Assembly: GCA_045600005.1 (NCBI GenBank)
Contig: JAZRXB010000247.1
Coordinates: forward strand, 1 to 64,000
DNA: 64,000 bases
DNA from: Flemingiibacterium sp045600005
Lineage (GTDB): Bacteria > Bacillota > Clostridia > Oscillospirales > CAG-272
Direction of reading: 5' to 3'
Part shown: positions 51,962-60,965 of the stretch, piece by piece
Layout of the letters: each line of letters opens with the position of its first letter
Numbering within the stretch: position 1 is the stretch's first letter
Program-made: the position numbers and the translations under genes
Notes under the pieces: model-generated
What the model was told of the DNA's origin: nothing
The model's database searches: none
What the model saw: only the letters and a program-made list of their open reading frames with translations

Positions 51962-53209
51962 TCAGCCCTCGTACAGCGGATATTTCTTGCAGATCTCGGT
52001 GACGGCTGCGCGGATCTTGTCGGCGGAGCTTTCAAAATCGGTCGCGGTGAGATAAATGAGGTGAGCGAGCGTCTTCATGTCTTCCTCAACGAGACCGCGG
52101 GAGGTGACGGCGGGCGTGCCGATGCGGACACCGGAGGTGATGAAGGGCGACTGCGGGTCGTTCGGGATGGCGTTCTTGTTGACGGTGATATAAACCTCGT
52201 CAAGCTGCTTTTCGAGCTGCTTGCCGGTGATGCCGAGATTTCTCAGATCGAGCAGCATCAGATGGTTGTCCGTACCGCCGGTCAGGAGATCGAAGCCCTC
52301 TGCCGTCAGAGAATCGGCGAGGACCTTCGCGTTCTTCACGATCTGCTGCTGGTAGGTCTTGAATTCGGGCTTCAGCGCTTCGCCGAAGCAGACCGCCTTG
52401 GCTGCGATGACGTGCATCAGAGGACCTCCCTGCGTGCCCGGGAAGACCGCCTTGTTGATCGCCTTGCCCAGCTCTTCACGGCAGAGGATCATGCCGCCGC
52501 GCGGACCGCGAAGCGTTTTGTGCGTGGTGGTGGTCACGACGTCGGCATACGGAACGGGGCTCGGATGAAGTCCTGCCGCGACCAGACCTGCGATGTGCGC
52601 CATGTCGACCATCAGATATGCGCCGACGCTCTTGGCGATTTCGGACAGGCGTGCGAAGTCGATGATGCGGGGATATGCGGATGCGCCCGCGACGATCAGC
52701 TTCGGATGATTTTCCCTTGCGAGGGCTTCGACCTTGTCGTAGTCGATCCGGCTGGTCTCATCGTCAACGCCGTAGGGGATGAAGTTGTACAGCATACCGG
52801 AGATGTTGACAGGGCTGCCATGGGTCAGATGACCGCCGTGAGCGAGGTTCATGCCCATCACGGTGTCGCCGGGCTTCAGAAGTGCGAGATAGACGGCGGT
52901 ATTCGCCTGCGCGCCGGAATGGGGCTGAACGTTGACGAATTCGGCGCCGAACAGCTTTTTCGCGCGCTCGATCGCCAGATTTTCGGCGATATCGACGCAC
53001 TCGCATCCGCCGTAATACCGTTTGCCGGAATAGCCCTCGGCATATTTGTTGGTAAGAACGGTACCCATTGCCGCCATGACGGCCGGGGACACGACGTTTT
53101 CCGAAGCGATCAGCTCAAGACCTCTCTGCTGACGGGCGTACTCCTTTTCGACGGCCTCGCCCAGCTCGGGATCGAAGCTCTTGATGAATTCGATATTTTC
53201 TCTGACCAT
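51962..53209 (-). CDS. glyA: Serine hydroxymethyltransferase
   Basis: The 415-residue PLP enzyme has the Lys-binding motif VTTTTHKTLRGPRGG, which carries the cofactor Schiff base, and starts MVRENIEFIKSF. It interconverts serine and glycine and charges tetrahydrofolate with one-carbon units. ATG at 53209 is preceded by GGAGG. It lies downstream of an empty spacer and upstream of cinA, both on the same strand. Confidence 0.97.
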   Translation of the reverse strand: MVRENIEFIKSFDPELGEAVEKEYARQQRGLELIASENVVSPAVMAAMGTVLTNKYAEGYSGKRYYGGCECVDIAENLAIERAKKLFGAEFVNVQPHSGAQANTAVYLALLKPGDTVMGMNLAHGGHLTHGSPVNISGMLYNFIPYGVDDETSRIDYDKVEALARENHPKLIVAGASAYPRIIDFARLSEIAKSVGAYLMVDMAHIAGLVAAGLHPSPVPYADVVTTTTHKTLRGPRGGMILCREELGKAINKAVFPGTQGGPLMHVIAAKAVCFGEALKPEFKTYQQQIVKNAKVLADSLTAEGFDLLTGGTDNHLMLLDLRNLGITGKQLEKQLDEVYITVNKNAIPNDPQSPFITSGVRIGTPAVTSRGLVEEDMKTLAHLIYLTATDFESSADKIRAAVTEICKKYPLYEG

Positions 53210-53221
53210 GATAACCTCCAA

Positions 53222-53460
53222 ATAATTTCAGATATGGATTCGGTGACCAGCGCCGCTCTGCTGTGGGACCGCGTCGCGGCGATGTTTCCGGATTAAAAAT
53301 ATAATCAGAATAATTATATATGATTCTGTTTGAAAATACAATATGTATTTTGTAAATATTCTGTCCGCATCAGACGGGTTTTTCCGTCGCAGCGGTGGTC
53401 TGAACGGAAAAAAGGACAGTCCGGGCTGTTAAATTTGTCGAAACTGTAAAATTTCATTTT
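53222..53460. other. Gene-free spacer upstream of glyA
   Basis: This AT-rich stretch holds no recognisable gene, terminator or RNA family. The first part is the leader of glyA; the rest leads into the promoter of the MinD-like gene. Confidence 0.5.
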
Positions 53461-53516
53461 AGTTGTCGAAAAGTCCTCATATGCTATTGACAAAAGGCAC
53501 AAATCTGTGGTAGAAT
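53436..53516 (+). promoter_or_regulatory. Promoter with two Spo0A-type boxes for the MinD-like gene
   Basis: TTGACA at 53487-53492 and TAGAAT at 53511-53516 have an 18-base spacer. Two copies of TGTCGAA (53436-53442 and 53464-53470), the 0A-box consensus, are 28 bases apart just upstream of the -35 element. Confidence 0.6.
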
Positions 53517-53688
53517 ATTATTGATACGTTGGCAAAACTGTTAATCATACTAAATTTGCAGGTTATCTGACTGAAAAAATGGGAAAATTCACATCAGTCT
53601 ATATGTATGACCCTGTTTCCCGCCGGTTTTCCTGCATCCGAAGGCTCCCTTTTCTTCGCCGGAACGGAGCTGTGAGGAGGTTGTTGAA

Positions 53689-54483
53689 ACGAAAACAATC
53701 CTGATCACTTCATGCAAGGGCGGCGTGGGCAAATCGACGGCGGCGGTCAATCTGGCGTACTCGCTGGCGAAAAACGGCAGCCGGGTGCTTCTTGCCGACT
53801 GCGATTTCGATATGAGATGCCTTGATCTTCTGCTCGGCGCCGAAGACCGCGTTCTGTATGATCTGCTTGACGCGGCAAAGGGGCGCGTGAGCGTGGAAAA
53901 GGCGATGCTCCGCGACGAGCGTTCGGAGAATCTGTATTTTCTGGCGGCGCCTTCCGCCGACGGAAGGTCGCTCACAGGCGGAGAGCTTGCCCGCGTGTTT
54001 GAAGAAGCGCGGCAGGCGGAACCGTTCGATTTCATTCTGCTTGACACGCCCGGCTCGCTCGGCGCACCCGCGCTGCTGGAGGCGGGGATCGCGGATGAGG
54101 CGATGATCGTCGCCTCCCATCATCCGGCAAGCATCCGCGCCGCGTGTCAGACCGGCGAGATGCTCGAAGAGGCCGCGGTCCCCGAGCTGCGTCTCCTTAT
54201 CAATCAGTTTGATCTGGAGGGCGCGGCGTCCGGCAGACGTCCCGGCGTCAACGAGATCATCGACCGCTCCTATATCCGGCTCTGCGGCATCGTGCCGTAT
54301 GACAGCGCTCTCATGCTGGCGTCCGAAAACGGAAAGCTCGCCTTTGAGCTGAAGCATTCGCCCGCCGCTGCCGCATTTGACAATATCGCGCGCCGTCTGA
54401 ACGGTCAGAACGTGCCGCTGTTCGACGGCTTTACCGGCTGGCGGACAAAACGCCTGATCCGGCGGCTTCTCGAAGCGGACTGA
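53689..54483 (+). CDS. MinD/ParA-like P-loop ATPase (apparent ACG start)
   Basis: The 264-residue protein begins with KTILITSCKGGVGKST, a deviant Walker A motif at residues 10-17, and has DCDFDMRCLD and LLDTPGSLG (Walker A' and B), so it is a MinD/ParA-family ATPase with no obvious membrane helix. GAGGAGG at 53674-53680 is 8 bases from an in-frame ACG at 53689, where most members would have ATG; no ATG, GTG or TTG is in frame before the P-loop except the internal GTG at 53725. It precedes an MGS-like gene with a 54-base gap. Role is unknown; septum placement or sporulation are possible. Confidence 0.7.
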   Translation, partial: TKTILITSCKGGVGKSTAAVNLAYSLAKNGSRVLLADCDFDMRCLDLLLGAEDRVLYDLLDAAKGRVSVEKAMLRDERSENLYFLAAPSADGRSLTGGELARVFEEARQAEPFDFILLDTPGSLGAPALLEAGIADEAMIVASHHPASIRAACQTGEMLEEAAVPELRLLINQFDLEGAASGRRPGVNEIIDRSYIRLCGIVPYDSALMLASENGKLAFELKHSPAAAAFDNIARRLNGQNVPLFDGFTGWRTKRLIRRLLEAD

Positions 54484-54537
54484 CCGCTTCGCACCGCTCC
54501 TTCACTTCTGGGAAATAAACGAAAGGATTGATTATAA

Positions 54538-54963
54538 ATGGAAATCGCTATTATCGCGGACGATAAGAAGAAAGAGCTTATGACGCAGTTCTGCATTGCG
54601 TACTGCGGCATCCTCTGCAAGCACAACCTCTGTGCGACCGGGATCACGGGAAAGTATATTTCCGAAGCGACCGGACTGAAGATCGAACGGCTGCTTTCCG
54701 GCACGCATGGCGGCACACAGCAGATCACCTCGCGCGTGGCCTACAATGAAATCGACCTTCTCATCTATTTCCGCGACACATCGAAGGAGCCGGTGTACAG
54801 CGCGGAGGAGCATGACCTGCTGCGGATGTGCGACATCTATAATGTTCCGGTCGCTACGAACATTGCGACGGCGGAAGTGCTGGTCTGCGCGCTTGAAAAC
54901 GGCGGACTCGACTGGCGCGAGATCGTCAATCCGAAATCCGATTATAACCGCAAGAGCAAATAA
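54538..54963 (+). CDS. Methylglyoxal-synthase-like domain protein, catalytic residues not conserved
   Basis: The 141-residue protein has the MGS domain layout (IIADDKK; CATGITGKYISEATGL; SGTHGGTQQI; PVATNIATAE). Aligned to E. coli MgsA, D20 and D91 are kept (Asp9 and Asp80), but catalytic D71 is Thr60, H98 is Tyr87 and D101 is Glu90. It may be a regulatory or ligand-binding derivative rather than an active synthase. It follows a MinD-like gene, likely in one transcript. Confidence 0.7.
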   Translation: MEIAIIADDKKKELMTQFCIAYCGILCKHNLCATGITGKYISEATGLKIERLLSGTHGGTQQITSRVAYNEIDLLIYFRDTSKEPVYSAEEHDLLRMCDIYNVPVATNIATAEVLVCALENGGLDWREIVNPKSDYNRKSK

Positions 54964-54965
54964 AA

Positions 54966-55008
54966 TGAAAAGTGAAGTGAAGGGGATATGAACCTTCACT
55001 TCACTTTT
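54966..55008 (+). terminator. Terminator after the MGS-like gene
   Basis: AAAGTGAAGTGAAG pairs with CTTCACTTCACTTT, followed by TTTTTT. Confidence 0.85.
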
Positions 55009-55116
55009 TTGATGAAGTTTATGAACCGCATTATGAAGTGAAATATGAAGCGGAGGACTGACTGCCGCTTCATACTTTCCCGCTGTCCATATTCCTGACG
55101 GAACAGGCGGGGAGAG

Positions 55117-55163
55117 AGTCCCTCAAAGACAGTTTTCGGAAATCAGACTGTCTTTGAGGGACT
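55117..55163. terminator. Strong terminator hairpin between mgs-like and gltD-like genes
   Basis: A perfect 17-bp stem (55117-55133 with 55147-55163) is followed by T6 on the plus strand. On the minus strand the following bases are not T-rich, so it mainly serves the plus-strand unit, but may block readthrough both ways. Confidence 0.8.
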
Positions 55164-55166
55164 TTT

Positions 55167-56588
55167 TTATTCTTTGATCAGAGAATCGCAGATCGCTTCT
55201 GCGGCGAGCTTGCCCGCGCCCATCGCGGAAATGACGGTTGCCGCGCCGGTCACGGCGTCGCCTCCGGCATATACGCCCGCTCTGGTGGTCGCGCCGGTGG
55301 TTTCCTCCACGATGATGCCGCCGTGACGGTTGACCTCAAGTCCCGCGGTCGTCGACTTGATCAGCGGATTCGGGGACGTGCCGATCGCCATGACCACCGT
55401 GTCGATGTCCAGCACATATTCGCTGCCCTCGACCGGAACGGGACGGCGGCGTCCGCGCTCGTCCGGCTCGCCCAGCTCCATGCGGATGCAGCGTATGCCC
55501 GTGACGCAGCCGTTTTTCGGATCGCGGCGGTCGTCGGGATTACGCCAGCCGAGGATCTCGACCGGATTGTTTAACAGAAGGAATTCGATCCCCTCTTCCA
55601 TCGCGTGTTCGACCTCTTCACGGCGCGCCGGAAGCTCCTCCATCGAACGGCGGTAGATGATGAAGACCTTTTCTGCGCCCAGACGAAGCGCGGTGCGCGC
55701 CGCGTCCATGGCAACGTTGCCGCCTCCGACGACCGCGACTCTGCCGCCTTTGGAGATCGGCGTGACCGGATCGTCCCGGTACGCCTTCATCAGATTGCTT
55801 CTGGTCAAGAACTCGTTTGCGGAATAGACGCCCTTGAGACTTTCACCCGGGATGTTCATGAAATTAGGAAGTCCTGCGCCGCTTCCGATGAAGACCGCTT
55901 CATATCCCATTTCAAACAGCTCGTCGACCGTCAGCGTTTTGCCGATGACCATGTTGGTCTCCACATCGACGCCCATCGCTTTCAGATTGTCGACTTCCTT
56001 CTTGACGATGCTCTTGGGCAGACGGAATTCCGGGATGCCGTATACCAGCACGCCGCCCGCCGTGTGAAGCGCTTCAAAAACCGTGACCTTGAAGCCCTTC
56101 TTCGCAAGGTCGCCAGCACAGGTCAGACCGGAAGGACCGGAGCCGACGACGGCGACCCTGTGACCGTTCGGTTCGGGAACGGCGGGCGCTTCGGTCTGAT
56201 GCTCGTTGTGCCAGTCGGCGACGAAGCGTTCCAGCCGGCCGATGCCGACCGGCTCGCCCTTGATGCCGCGCACGCATTTCGATTCGCACTGCGTTTCCTG
56301 CGGGCAGACCCGTCCGCAGACCGCCGGAAGCGAGGAGGTCCTGCTGATGATCTGATAAGCGCCCTCGAAATCGCCCTCACGGATCTTTTCGATGAACGCG
56401 GGAATGTGGATATTGACCGGACAGCCCGATACGCAGGGCATATTTTTGCAGTTCAGACATCTTGCCGCTTCGTCGAGCGCGGCGGCTTCCTCATATCCCC
56501 TTGCCACTTCCTCGAAGTTGTGCGCACGGACGGCGGGGTCCTGCGTCGGCATGGGGTTCTTTTTGAGTGACATATTCGGCTTTGCCAT
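55167..56588 (-). CDS. NADPH-dependent glutamate synthase small-subunit-like oxidoreductase
   Basis: The 473-residue protein has N-terminal Cys clusters (CLNCKNMPCVSGCP; VCGRVCPQETQCESKC) for two iron-sulfur centres, an FAD Rossmann motif (VAVVGSGPSGLTCAGDL) and an NADPH motif (VAVVGGGNVAMDAARTAL). It is the gltD/NfnB-type electron-transfer family. No large subunit (gltB) or NfnA is adjacent, so the partner is unclear: it could be a stand-alone small subunit or NfnL-type protein. Its 5' flank holds a mobile-element copy. Confidence 0.85.
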   Translation of the reverse strand: MAKPNMSLKKNPMPTQDPAVRAHNFEEVARGYEEAAALDEAARCLNCKNMPCVSGCPVNIHIPAFIEKIREGDFEGAYQIISRTSSLPAVCGRVCPQETQCESKCVRGIKGEPVGIGRLERFVADWHNEHQTEAPAVPEPNGHRVAVVGSGPSGLTCAGDLAKKGFKVTVFEALHTAGGVLVYGIPEFRLPKSIVKKEVDNLKAMGVDVETNMVIGKTLTVDELFEMGYEAVFIGSGAGLPNFMNIPGESLKGVYSANEFLTRSNLMKAYRDDPVTPISKGGRVAVVGGGNVAMDAARTALRLGAEKVFIIYRRSMEELPARREEVEHAMEEGIEFLLLNNPVEILGWRNPDDRRDPKNGCVTGIRCIRMELGEPDERGRRRPVPVEGSEYVLDIDTVVMAIGTSPNPLIKSTTAGLEVNRHGGIIVEETTGATTRAGVYAGGDAVTGAATVISAMGAGKLAAEAICDSLIKE

Positions 56589-56619
56589 GTTCTTGTCTTC
56601 TCCTTATGTTATCTCGTTT

Positions 56620-56817
56620 TAGCCGATTGTAAAACTGCGTTTTACAATCGGAACTCACGCTTATCGCCGCCGACAAAATTTGTTTTGTCGGCTCTCCTCA
56701 TATCGGCGCGAGGGCTCGCCCCGGCTCGCCTTAGAGGAGTTTTTATGTCGGCAAAGCCGACATAAAAACGGATTTTATTATAACGTTTGTCATCGCAAAG
56801 CATTAAACGATCGGCTA
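56620..56817 (+). mobile_element. Dispersed hairpin element, copy 3
   Basis: The 198-base element with ends TAGCCGATTGT and ACGATCGGCTA is collinear with copy 1 over its whole length, including the same three hairpins. No direct repeat of 10-12 bases was recognised in its flanks. It separates the divergent gltD-like and ackA genes and would displace or supply parts of the ackA leader. Confidence 0.8.
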
Positions 56818-56847
56818 AGATTATATAATGAAGGAGACAATATAATA

Positions 56848-58056
56848 ATGAAGGTTCTTGTTGTAAACGCGGGAAGCTCGTCGCTGAAATATCAGCTTTT
56901 CGACCTGACGGACGGCTCCCTCATCGCAAAGGGAATCTGCGAGCGCATCGGCATCGACGGCCGGCTGACCCACAAAATGCCGGGACGTGACGATTATAAA
57001 GCCGAGGTCCTGATGAATAACCACACTGACGCGGTAAAAGCCGTGATCGGTGCGCTGACCTCGCCCGAGATCGGCTGCCTTTCCCGTATGGATGAGATCG
57101 AAGCGGTCGGTCATCGTGTCGTGCACGGCGGACCGTACTTCTACGAGTCGGTCCTTGTGACGGACGAGGTCGTTGAAACGCTGAAAAAATGCTACGATTT
57201 CGCGCCGCTTCACACCGGACCGCACCTGATGGGCATCGAGGGCTGCTCCGCCGCCATGCCGGGTACGCCGCAGGTGCTGGTTTTCGACACCGCGTTCCAT
57301 CAGACCATGCCCGACTATGCCCGTACCTACGCGATCTCGCGTGAGCTTGCCGAAAAGTACGCCATCCGCCGCTACGGTGCGCACGGTACGTCACATCGCT
57401 TTGTCGCGGGCGAAATGTGCCGGATCTTGGGGCGCACCGAGGGAACGAAGATCGTCACCTGCCATCTCGGCAGCGGCTCGTCGATCTCTGCGGTGAAGGA
57501 CGGAAAGGTACTCGATACGTCGATGGGCTTCACGCCGCTCGACGGGCTGGAAATGGGGACCCGCTGCGGTTCGATCGACCCGGCGATCGTTCCGTTCATC
57601 ATGGAACGGGAGGGCTATTCACCCGCGCAGATGAGCGAATATCTGAACCGCGACTGCGGTCTTATGGGCGTGTCGGGACTGTCCTCCGACTGCCGCGACC
57701 TCGGTGAAGCCGTGCTGGCAGGCAATGAGAGGGCAAAGCTCGCCGTGAACATCCTGACCTATCAGATCAGAAAGTATATCGGCGCGTATGCCGCCGCGAT
57801 GAACGGATTGGATGCGCTCGTCTTCACCGCCGGCATCGGCGAAAACCGGAACGAGATCCGCGCCGCCGCCTGTGACGGACTCGGTTTCCTCGGCATCCGC
57901 CTCGACCCGGAGATCAACGCGAAGACCCGTCTGCAATCGAATATCGTGAAGATCTCGGCAGAGGATTCCCGCGTGCCGGTCTATGTCATCCCCACTAATG
58001 AAGAGCTGGTCATCGCGCGCGACACCGAACGCATCGTGCGCGGTCTTTCCCGGTAA
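56848..58056 (+). CDS. ackA: Acetate kinase
   Basis: The 402-residue ASKHA kinase starts VLVVNAGSSSLKYQLFDL and has HTGPHLMGI, GTSHRFV and TAGIGENRNEIR motifs. It makes ATP from acetyl phosphate in fermentation. The start at 56848 is set by AAGGAG 10 bases upstream; the longer frame reads back through the mobile element and is spurious. pta is not adjacent. Confidence 0.97.
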   Translation: MKVLVVNAGSSSLKYQLFDLTDGSLIAKGICERIGIDGRLTHKMPGRDDYKAEVLMNNHTDAVKAVIGALTSPEIGCLSRMDEIEAVGHRVVHGGPYFYESVLVTDEVVETLKKCYDFAPLHTGPHLMGIEGCSAAMPGTPQVLVFDTAFHQTMPDYARTYAISRELAEKYAIRRYGAHGTSHRFVAGEMCRILGRTEGTKIVTCHLGSGSSISAVKDGKVLDTSMGFTPLDGLEMGTRCGSIDPAIVPFIMEREGYSPAQMSEYLNRDCGLMGVSGLSSDCRDLGEAVLAGNERAKLAVNILTYQIRKYIGAYAAAMNGLDALVFTAGIGENRNEIRAAACDGLGFLGIRLDPEINAKTRLQSNIVKISAEDSRVPVYVIPTNEELVIARDTERIVRGLSR

Positions 58057-58103
58057 AAATGTGTCGGGCGGATATTTTCGCCCCTGAAAGGAATGGTTAT
58101 ATC

Positions 58104-59378
58104 ATGAAAAACTGTTTTGTTCCGGCAGATATTCTGCTTCCCGCTTTCGCTCAGGACGCCGAAAGGATGAACAAATGGGCGTGCATCGCCTGCGACCAGT
58201 ACACCTCCGAACCGTCGTACTGGCAGAAAGCCGCTGCGCTGGTCGGGGACGAGCCGTCCGCGCTGAATCTCGTTCTGCCGGAGCTGTGGCTCGGCGAAGC
58301 GGATGCGCGCATCGGTGCGATCAACCGGAAGATGGACGAGTACCTCGAAACCGGCGTGTTCGTTTCGCATCCGTCGTCGATGATCTATCTTGAACGCCGC
58401 CTGAAAAGCGGAAAGGTGCGCCGCGGACTGATCGGCGCGGTCGATCTTGACTGTTACGATTATACGAAGGGCGCGGACTCCCTCATCCGTGCGACGGAGG
58501 GAACGGTGCTGGAGCGCATTCCTCCGCGTGTGAAGATCCGCGAAGGCGCGGCGGTCGAACTGCCGCACATCATGATCCTCATCGACGACGCGGAACGCAC
58601 GGTCATCGAACCGCTGATCCCGACTGCCGGTTCGATGGAAACCGCGTATGATTTCGACCTGATGCTGAACGGCGGCCACGTCACCGGACGTTTCGTTCCC
58701 GAAGACGGTCAGAAGAAGATCGCCGCCGCGCTCGAAAAGCTCTGCGAACTGGACGCATATAATGCACGTTACGATCTGCACGAAACGTCGCCGATGCTCT
58801 TTGCGATGGGAGACGGCAACCATTCGCTCGCTTCGGCAAAGGCGCACTGGGAAAATGTGAAAAAGACGCTTCCGGCAGAACAGCTTGCGGACCATCCCGC
58901 CCGCTATGCGCTCTGCGAGATCGTCAACATTCACGACGAAGCGCTCGAATTCGAGCCGATCTACCGTGTGCTGTTCGGCGTAAAGCCGGACGAGCTGGTG
59001 AACGAGCTGACCGCTTACGCCGCGTCTCTGCCGGAAAGCGGGAACGACGCGCAGACCGTGACCTGCGTCACAAAGGGATTCACGAAGGACGTGACCTTTG
59101 AAAATCCGACGGCGTTCCTGCCGGTCGGGACCTTACAGACCTTCCTTGACGGTTATCTGAAACGGAATCCCGGCGTGAAGATCGACTATATCCACGGCGT
59201 CGATTCGACGAAGGCGCTGGCGGACCGTCCCGAAGCGGTCGGATTCCTGTTCCGCGGCATGGAGAAGGGCGACCTTTTCAAAACGGTGATCTGCGACGGC
59301 GCGCTTCCGCGCAAGACCTTCTCGATGGGCGAAGCGGACGACAAGCGCTTCTATCTGGAAGCGAGAAAGATCCGCTGA
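58104..59378 (+). CDS. DUF1015-domain protein
   Basis: The 424-residue protein has the DUF1015 pattern, with CIACDQYTSEPSYW near the start and MGDGNHSLASAKAHWE in the middle. The family is widespread in Clostridia and often near phosphoglycerate dehydrogenase genes, but its reaction is unknown. The start at 58104 is chosen for AAAGGA upstream. It lies 47 bases after ackA, so cotranscription is likely. Confidence 0.85.
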   Translation: MKNCFVPADILLPAFAQDAERMNKWACIACDQYTSEPSYWQKAAALVGDEPSALNLVLPELWLGEADARIGAINRKMDEYLETGVFVSHPSSMIYLERRLKSGKVRRGLIGAVDLDCYDYTKGADSLIRATEGTVLERIPPRVKIREGAAVELPHIMILIDDAERTVIEPLIPTAGSMETAYDFDLMLNGGHVTGRFVPEDGQKKIAAALEKLCELDAYNARYDLHETSPMLFAMGDGNHSLASAKAHWENVKKTLPAEQLADHPARYALCEIVNIHDEALEFEPIYRVLFGVKPDELVNELTAYAASLPESGNDAQTVTCVTKGFTKDVTFENPTAFLPVGTLQTFLDGYLKRNPGVKIDYIHGVDSTKALADRPEAVGFLFRGMEKGDLFKTVICDGALPRKTFSMGEADDKRFYLEARKIR

Positions 59379-59426
59379 AACGTCTTGATCATGCCGTATA
59401 TAATAATGTAGAAAAGAGGACAAATC

Positions 59427-60860
59427 ATGCTGTCTGCATTCACTCCTTTCCGATTTGAAACCGCATCGCCCGAATCGGTCGGCATCAGCAGAGCTTCCAT
59501 CGCCGCGTTCGAGGAAGAAATCCGCTCCCAGAACATCGGGCATCAGGGCTATATGCTTTACCGTCACGGCAAGCTCGCCGCTTCCTCTCTCGCCGAGCCT
59601 TACCGTCCGACCGATAAGCGGCACGTCTACTCGGTCAGCAAGAGCTGGACCAGCACTGCCGTCGGCATCGCGGTCGATGAAGGACTTCTCTCCGTCGAAG
59701 ATCATCTGGTCGACTTCTTCCCGGACCTGACGCCCGAAAACGCGCCGGAAAATCTCCGCAAAATGAAGCTCCGCCACGTGCTTTCGATGAACACCGGTCA
59801 TCAGACCGACACGCTCGGCAGAGTCGCTTCGCGCGAGCCGGGCTGGGCGAAGCGTTTCCTGTCGCTCGACGTGGAAAACGAGCCCGGCACGCATTTCGCG
59901 TACAATTCCACCGCGACCTATATGCTGTCCGCCGTCCTCACCCGCGTCACCGGGCAGAGAATGGTCGACTACCTGAAGCCGAGACTGTTCAATCCGCTGG
60001 GCATTGAAAACGTCTGGTGGGAGGAATCGCCCGAAGGCGTCAGCGACGCCGGATGGGGCATCCATGTTTCGGCGGAGGATATGTTAAAGCTCGGCGTTCT
60101 TTATCTGCACAAGGGAATGTGGGAAGGGAAGCGCATCCTGTCCGAAAAATGGGTCGAGGACGCAAGCTCCTTTGTGTCGGACAACGGCGCGAACCACGAT
60201 TCCGACTGGCAGGTCGGCTACGGCTATAAGTTCTGGCGCTGCCGCCACAACTGCTACCGCGCGGACGGCGCATATGGTCAGTTCATCGTCATTTCGCCCG
60301 AAAAGGATATGGCCGCGGTCATTCTCTCCGAAGACAACCGTTTGCAGGGCATCCTCGATGTGTTCTGGGATACGATCTTCGCGTCCCTGTCCGACGAGGC
60401 GCTGCCCGAATCCGACGGCTCGGAGGACATCGCGGTCCGTCCGTATCAGACGCTGCCCGACGGGGACGAAGCGTTTGAAGACGTTTCCTTCACTGCGGAG
60501 GACAACCCGGAGCAGATCGCCGGGCTGACGCTCCGTCATGCCGGGGACGCGCTCGCGCTGACGCTGACCGGAAAGCTCGAACATTCCATCGAGCTGATCT
60601 GCACGCGCGGACGCTGGGAATACAATCGCTTCTCGCACTGTCCGATCACGCCGACCGCTTTCCTTGCGAACACCGCCATCGGCGTTCCCGCCGAGATCGC
60701 GGCTTCCTACGGCGTGAAGGACGGTCATCTGACCGCGGCGCTCCAGTTCGTCACCACGCCGCACGGCATGACGCTCGATATCGACTTCGCTGCAAAGACG
60801 CTGACCGTTTCGCGCACCATCTCGCGCGGGCAAGCGGACCCGGTGATCAGACTGAGCTGA
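59427..60860 (+). CDS. Serine beta-lactamase/AmpC-like hydrolase
   Basis: The 477-residue protein has the SxxK motif SVSK (69-72) and a YNS motif near residue 156 (YNSTATYM), the class C beta-lactamase/EstB-like fold. Such proteins include esterases, peptidases and D-Ala hydrolases as well as lactamases. No signal peptide is visible, so it acts inside the cell; this disfavours antibiotic resistance. A C-terminal domain of about 110 residues follows the catalytic fold. SD AGAGGA precedes the ATG. Confidence 0.8.
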   Translation: MLSAFTPFRFETASPESVGISRASIAAFEEEIRSQNIGHQGYMLYRHGKLAASSLAEPYRPTDKRHVYSVSKSWTSTAVGIAVDEGLLSVEDHLVDFFPDLTPENAPENLRKMKLRHVLSMNTGHQTDTLGRVASREPGWAKRFLSLDVENEPGTHFAYNSTATYMLSAVLTRVTGQRMVDYLKPRLFNPLGIENVWWEESPEGVSDAGWGIHVSAEDMLKLGVLYLHKGMWEGKRILSEKWVEDASSFVSDNGANHDSDWQVGYGYKFWRCRHNCYRADGAYGQFIVISPEKDMAAVILSEDNRLQGILDVFWDTIFASLSDEALPESDGSEDIAVRPYQTLPDGDEAFEDVSFTAEDNPEQIAGLTLRHAGDALALTLTGKLEHSIELICTRGRWEYNRFSHCPITPTAFLANTAIGVPAEIAASYGVKDGHLTAALQFVTTPHGMTLDIDFAAKTLTVSRTISRGQADPVIRLS

Positions 60861-60965
60861 TCGTCTGAAATAATCTCGTCATAATATATAAAACAATTAT
60901 GCGATTATGGACGACTTGCACAATTGTACTTTAATTCGTGCGAACAGCTCCGTGAAGTGCGTCAC

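Noticed and set aside
56680..56847. N-terminal extension of ackA through the mobile element
   Set aside because: The SD and the family start fit ATG 56848; the extension is repeat sequence.
59427..60860. Secreted beta-lactamase for antibiotic resistance
   Set aside because: There is no signal peptide, and the SVSK/YNS pattern fits many esterases and peptidases.
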